Shown in pieces: positions 6,605 to 10,103 of a stretch of 10,103 nt of DNA. A model generated the notes under the pieces. It was given only the letters and a program-made list of their open reading frames with translations, made no database searches and had not been told where the DNA came from. The stretch is from JAGQTE01 sp964648005. Its GTDB lineage: Bacteria; Actinomycetota; Acidimicrobiia; Acidimicrobiales; Acidimicrobilacustridaceae. The position numbers were made by a program, and so were the translations under genes. Each line of letters begins with the position of its first letter. Positions within the stretch are counted from its first letter, which is position 1. Location: positions 1 to 10,103 of the forward strand of contig CAZYKR010000157.1 in assembly GCA_964648005.1 (NCBI GenBank), written 5' to 3'.

Positions 6605-6634
6605 CCGACAGGCCGAGCGCCGCAGCGGTAGCGT
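6605..6634 (+). promoter_or_regulatory. Candidate promoter of the SpoIIM-family gene
   Basis: CCGACA (6605-6610, four of six matches to TTGACA), an 18-base spacer and TAGCGT (6629-6634, fits TAnnnT). The -10 ends 9 bases before the GTG start at 6644, so the message would be leaderless or nearly so. The TAG of the hexamer is also an in-frame stop that fixes the gene start. It is the best two-part promoter in the window. Confidence 0.45.
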
Positions 6635-6643
6635 CTGGCGGGC

Positions 6644-7711
6644 GTGGACATCGACTCCTACCTGGCGACCAACGCGGGCGCCTGGTCCCGGCTCGAGGAC
6701 CTGACCCGGCGTGCCGGTCGCTCGGCCGGCGACCTCAGCCCGACCGAGCTCGAGGAGCTGGTGGCGTTGTACCAGCGCACGTCGGCGCAGCTGAGCTACG
6801 CGCGGACGCGCTACGCCGACGCCGCGCTCACGGCCCGCCTCACGCGGCTCGTCGCCAGCGCCAACGCCGTCATCTACGGGCGCCGCTCGACCAGCGCCCG
6901 GGTGCTGCTCGACTTCTTCCGGTGGACCTTCCCGGTGGCGGTCTACCGGTCACGACGCTTCGTCTGGGTCAGCGCGGTGCTCATGTTCCTGCCGGCCGTG
7001 CTCGTGTGGCTGTGGTTGATCGGCGACCCGGTCGCCATGGACGCGTCGGCGCCGGCATCGTTGCGGCGCGACTACGTCCGCAACCGCTTCGAGCAGTACT
7101 ACGACCCGGGCGCTGTGTTCTTCACCGAGGTGACGACCAACAACATCCGGGTCACGTTCACCGTCTTCGGCATGGGCATCGTCCTGCCGTTCCTCGGCCC
7201 GGTTCTGATCCTGCTGATCAACGGCATGTCGGTGGGCGAGGTGGCGGCGTGGATGACCGAAGCGGGCGACGGCTGGCGCTTCCTCGGCTTCATCCTCCCC
7301 CACGGCATGCTCGAGCTCAGCGCCATCGTCGTGGCGGGCGGCGCCAGCCTGGCGCTGGGGTGGGCGCTCGTGGCGCCGGGTGATCGGCGCCGGGGCGACG
7401 CCTTGCGCGAGGAGGGACGGCGCCTGATGGTCGTGGTGCTCGGCTGCGCCGTGATGCTGATCGCCTCCGGCGTCATCGAGGGGTTCATCACCGGCAGCGG
7501 GCTGCCCGTATGGGCCCGCGTCGGCATCGGTGCCCTGGGGTGGATCGCCTTCATCATCTACATCCGCACGCAGGGCCGCGAAGCGACGGCGCTCGGGCTG
7601 ACCGGGGGCCTCGGGGAGCGGCCCCGGACGTGGGACGACGAGCTGACGCTCGACGACCTCGTGCTCGACACCACGACGAGCGCCGTCGCCACCCCATCGC
7701 TCGACGCCTGA
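6644..7711 (+). CDS. SpoIIM/DUF95-family integral membrane protein
   Basis: A 355-residue product with a soluble helical N-terminal part (1-104) rich in Arg and Leu, then about five membrane segments near 105-127, 168-195, 211-243, 261-283 and 289-307. The family signatures are NNIRVTFTVFGMG (166-178), the LLINGMSVG turn (190-198) and PHGMLELSAIVVAGG (219-233). The acidic C-terminus (329-342, DDELTLDDLVLD) is probably cytoplasmic. SpoIIM in Bacillus works with SpoIID and SpoIIP in septal peptidoglycan removal, but this wider family occurs in non-spore-formers with unknown role, so no sporulation function is implied. GTG 6644 is the start: an in-frame TAG lies five codons upstream and only non-start codons lie between. 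It is divergent from RDD and convergent with the DUF58 gene. Confidence 0.92.
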   Translation: MDIDSYLATNAGAWSRLEDLTRRAGRSAGDLSPTELEELVALYQRTSAQLSYARTRYADAALTARLTRLVASANAVIYGRRSTSARVLLDFFRWTFPVAVYRSRRFVWVSAVLMFLPAVLVWLWLIGDPVAMDASAPASLRRDYVRNRFEQYYDPGAVFFTEVTTNNIRVTFTVFGMGIVLPFLGPVLILLINGMSVGEVAAWMTEAGDGWRFLGFILPHGMLELSAIVVAGGASLALGWALVAPGDRRRGDALREEGRRLMVVVLGCAVMLIASGVIEGFITGSGLPVWARVGIGALGWIAFIIYIRTQGREATALGLTGGLGERPRTWDDELTLDDLVLDTTTSAVATPSLDA

Positions 7712-7715
7712 CCCG

Positions 7716-7730
7716 CCGTTCCCGGAGCGG
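7716..7730. terminator. Possible shared hairpin between convergent SpoIIM and DUF58 genes
   Basis: CCGTTC and GGAGCGG can pair into a stem of about six pairs (one G-T wobble on the plus strand) with a three-base loop. It fills the 19-base gap between the two stop codons, the right place for a bidirectional terminator. There is no T-run on either strand and the stem is short, so it is weak evidence. Confidence 0.25.
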
Positions 7731-9151
7731 TCAGAGTCGGCCCGCCGCCTTCACGTCGAGGTAGGCGTCGGCCAGCGCCGGCGCCAGGCGCCCGGGCGCG
7801 GCGTCGACGACGGTGGCACCGGAGGCCATGAGTCGCGCGACGGTCCGGCGGCGTTCCTCGATGGCGCGCAGGGCAGCCGCCTGGCGGTACACGTCGTCGG
7901 CGTCGGCGGGACGCTCGGCGGCCCACCGCACGACGTCGGGGTCACGGACCGCACCGATCAGCACCAGGTGCTGCCGGGCGATCACCGGCATCGCCGGCAG
8001 CAGCGACTCGACGACGGCCTGCTCGACGAGATCCGTCAGCACCACGAGCATCGCCCGCCGGCGAAACCGCGCCAGCGTCTCGACGAAGGCCCCGAGGTAG
8101 TCGGACTCCTGCAGCATCGGCTGCAGGTCGTACATGGCCTCGGTCACCCGCCCCAGCTGGGCCCGGGTGTGGCCCGGCTCGACGACGGCGCGCACCTGCC
8201 GGTCGAAGGCGACCAGCCCGGCACGATCGCCCAGCCGCGTGGCCACCGTGGTCACGGCCAGCACCGCGTCCATGGCGTGCTCGACGCGCGGGACGCCGGC
8301 GACGCGCCCGGCCATGACGCGCCCGTTGTCGAGCAGGCAGATCACCGTCTGGTTCCGCTCGGCACGGAACGTCCGCACGATCGGCTTGCCCAGGCGCGCC
8401 GTCGCCGCCCAGTCGATCCTGCGGAACTCGTCGTCGACCGAGTACTCCCGGAGCTGGTCGAAGTCGGTGCCGCCGCCACGCCCGCGCGCCGACCGCAGAC
8501 CGACCTCGAGGATCCGCGCCCGGTCGATGCGCAGCTCGGCGTCCTTCTTGGAGCGGAACGACGGATAGACCCGCAGCACCTGGGGGCGGCGGCGCACGCG
8601 CTGGCGGCCCGCCAGCCCCAAGGGTCCGAGCACGCGCACCGTCAACAGCGCAACCGTGAACCGTCCCCGGCGCGCCGGCCGCAGCTCGGTCGAGGCGTCG
8701 GCCTCGGCGTGGGCGGGCAGGCGCACCGTCACGAACCGGCTGCCGGCGCGCAGGGACGGTGCCAGCTCGTCGGAGAACCGCACGTGCACGGTGCGGCCGG
8801 TCGTGTTGTGCAGGCGCCAGCCGATGCGGCCCGTGGTGCCGAGCGCCACGACGGCCGGCAGGTACCGGTCGATGGCGACGCGCGACGGCCTCGGGGCCAG
8901 GGCCCAGTCGACCAGCAACAGCACCAGCGCGCCGGCGTTGACCAGGAGCAGGCCGGTCCCCGAGCGCAGGAGCAGCGGGACGACCGCCGCCACCGCCAGC
9001 AGGGCCGCGAACCGCCGCGTCGGGTAAGGGAAGCGACCCGCGATGCCCGGACCCAGCTCCTGCGCCGGCGGCGCCGACTCGTTGGCATCGACGGGACCAC
9101 CCGACGCCGTCGCAGCAGCAACGTCGTCGGGTCGCGCCGCCGCCACCGACG

Positions 9152-9155
<4 letters not shown>
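7731..9155 (-). CDS. DUF58 protein with degenerate von Willebrand A-like domain
   Basis: A 474-residue product, at the long end for the family. Order: low-complexity Ala/Pro-rich N-terminus (1-40), two close hydrophobic segments (about 48-64 and 66-85), a beta-rich stretch (90-190) ending GPLGLAGR, then the DUF58 signature 232-263 (FDQLREYSVDDEFRRIDW, then A-T-A-R-L-G-K-P). A vWA-like fold follows. Its metal site reads DNGRVM (276-281), as is common in DUF58 rather than the classical DxSxS, and LVVLTDL supplies Asp375. Family members pair with MoxR ATPases, which are thought to act as chaperones for vWA partners; the target is not known. GTG 9155 is chosen because it overlaps the moxR stop as GTGA, suggesting translational coupling. 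No clear Shine-Dalgarno is seen; the frame stays open further upstream inside moxR, but that part is not family-like. Confidence 0.93.

Positions 9156-10103
<948 letters not shown>

Noticed and set aside
6644..7711. SpoIIM similarity as evidence of sporulation
   Set aside because: The family is widespread in non-spore-formers, and no other sporulation gene is visible, so no such role is claimed.

Overview
This very GC-rich window has compact genes, frequent GTG starts and long open frames on the non-coding strands. It carries eight protein-coding genes. The gene content points to an Actinomycetota chromosome. The order iscS, mnmA, MetE-like, ligA matches the relative order in Mycobacterium tuberculosis (Rv3025c, Rv3024c, Rv3015c, Rv3014c). 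An uncultured or marine Acidimicrobiia-like member is my best guess, from the general look of the proteins and the GTG-rich, leaderless-looking starts. That finer placement is inference.

Left half (1-5573). Four minus-strand genes run right to left. A cysteine desulfurase (iscS-like, 4392-5573) overlaps the tRNA 2-thiouridylase mnmA (3277-4395) by four bases in a GTGA junction. Next come a cobalamin-independent methionine synthase C-domain-like protein (1100-2152) and the N-terminal 342 residues of NAD-dependent DNA ligase LigA (1-1026, cut by the window edge). IscS supplies the persulfide sulfur that MnmA uses to thiolate U34 of Glu, Gln and Lys tRNAs, so that pair forms one short pathway. 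A plus-strand gene for an unrecognised six-helix membrane protein (2288-3250) interrupts this array. It is convergent with mnmA and divergent from the MetE-like gene.

Right half (5627-10103). This is a membrane/AAA+ group often seen together in actinobacteria: an RDD-family membrane protein (minus, 5627-6541), a SpoIIM/DUF95-family membrane protein (plus, 6644-7711), a DUF58 von Willebrand-like protein (minus, 7731-9155) and a MoxR-family AAA+ ATPase (minus, 9152 to the right edge). moxR and the DUF58 gene also overlap by a GTGA junction. RDD and SpoIIM are divergent from a 102-base gap. SpoIIM and DUF58 are convergent with only 19 bases between them.

Regulation. Four genes (ligA, iscS, RDD, spoIIM) have a TAGnnT -10-like hexamer 6-9 bases before the start codon and no clear Shine-Dalgarno, which suggests leaderless transcripts. 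The membrane-protein gene has a weaker version. The MetE-like gene instead has a good GAGGAG ribosome-binding site. There are no RNA genes, mobile elements, CRISPR arrays or intergenic stretches above 300 bases. I see no clearly new system; the most open questions are the unrecognised membrane protein and the role of the RDD/SpoIIM/DUF58/MoxR group.
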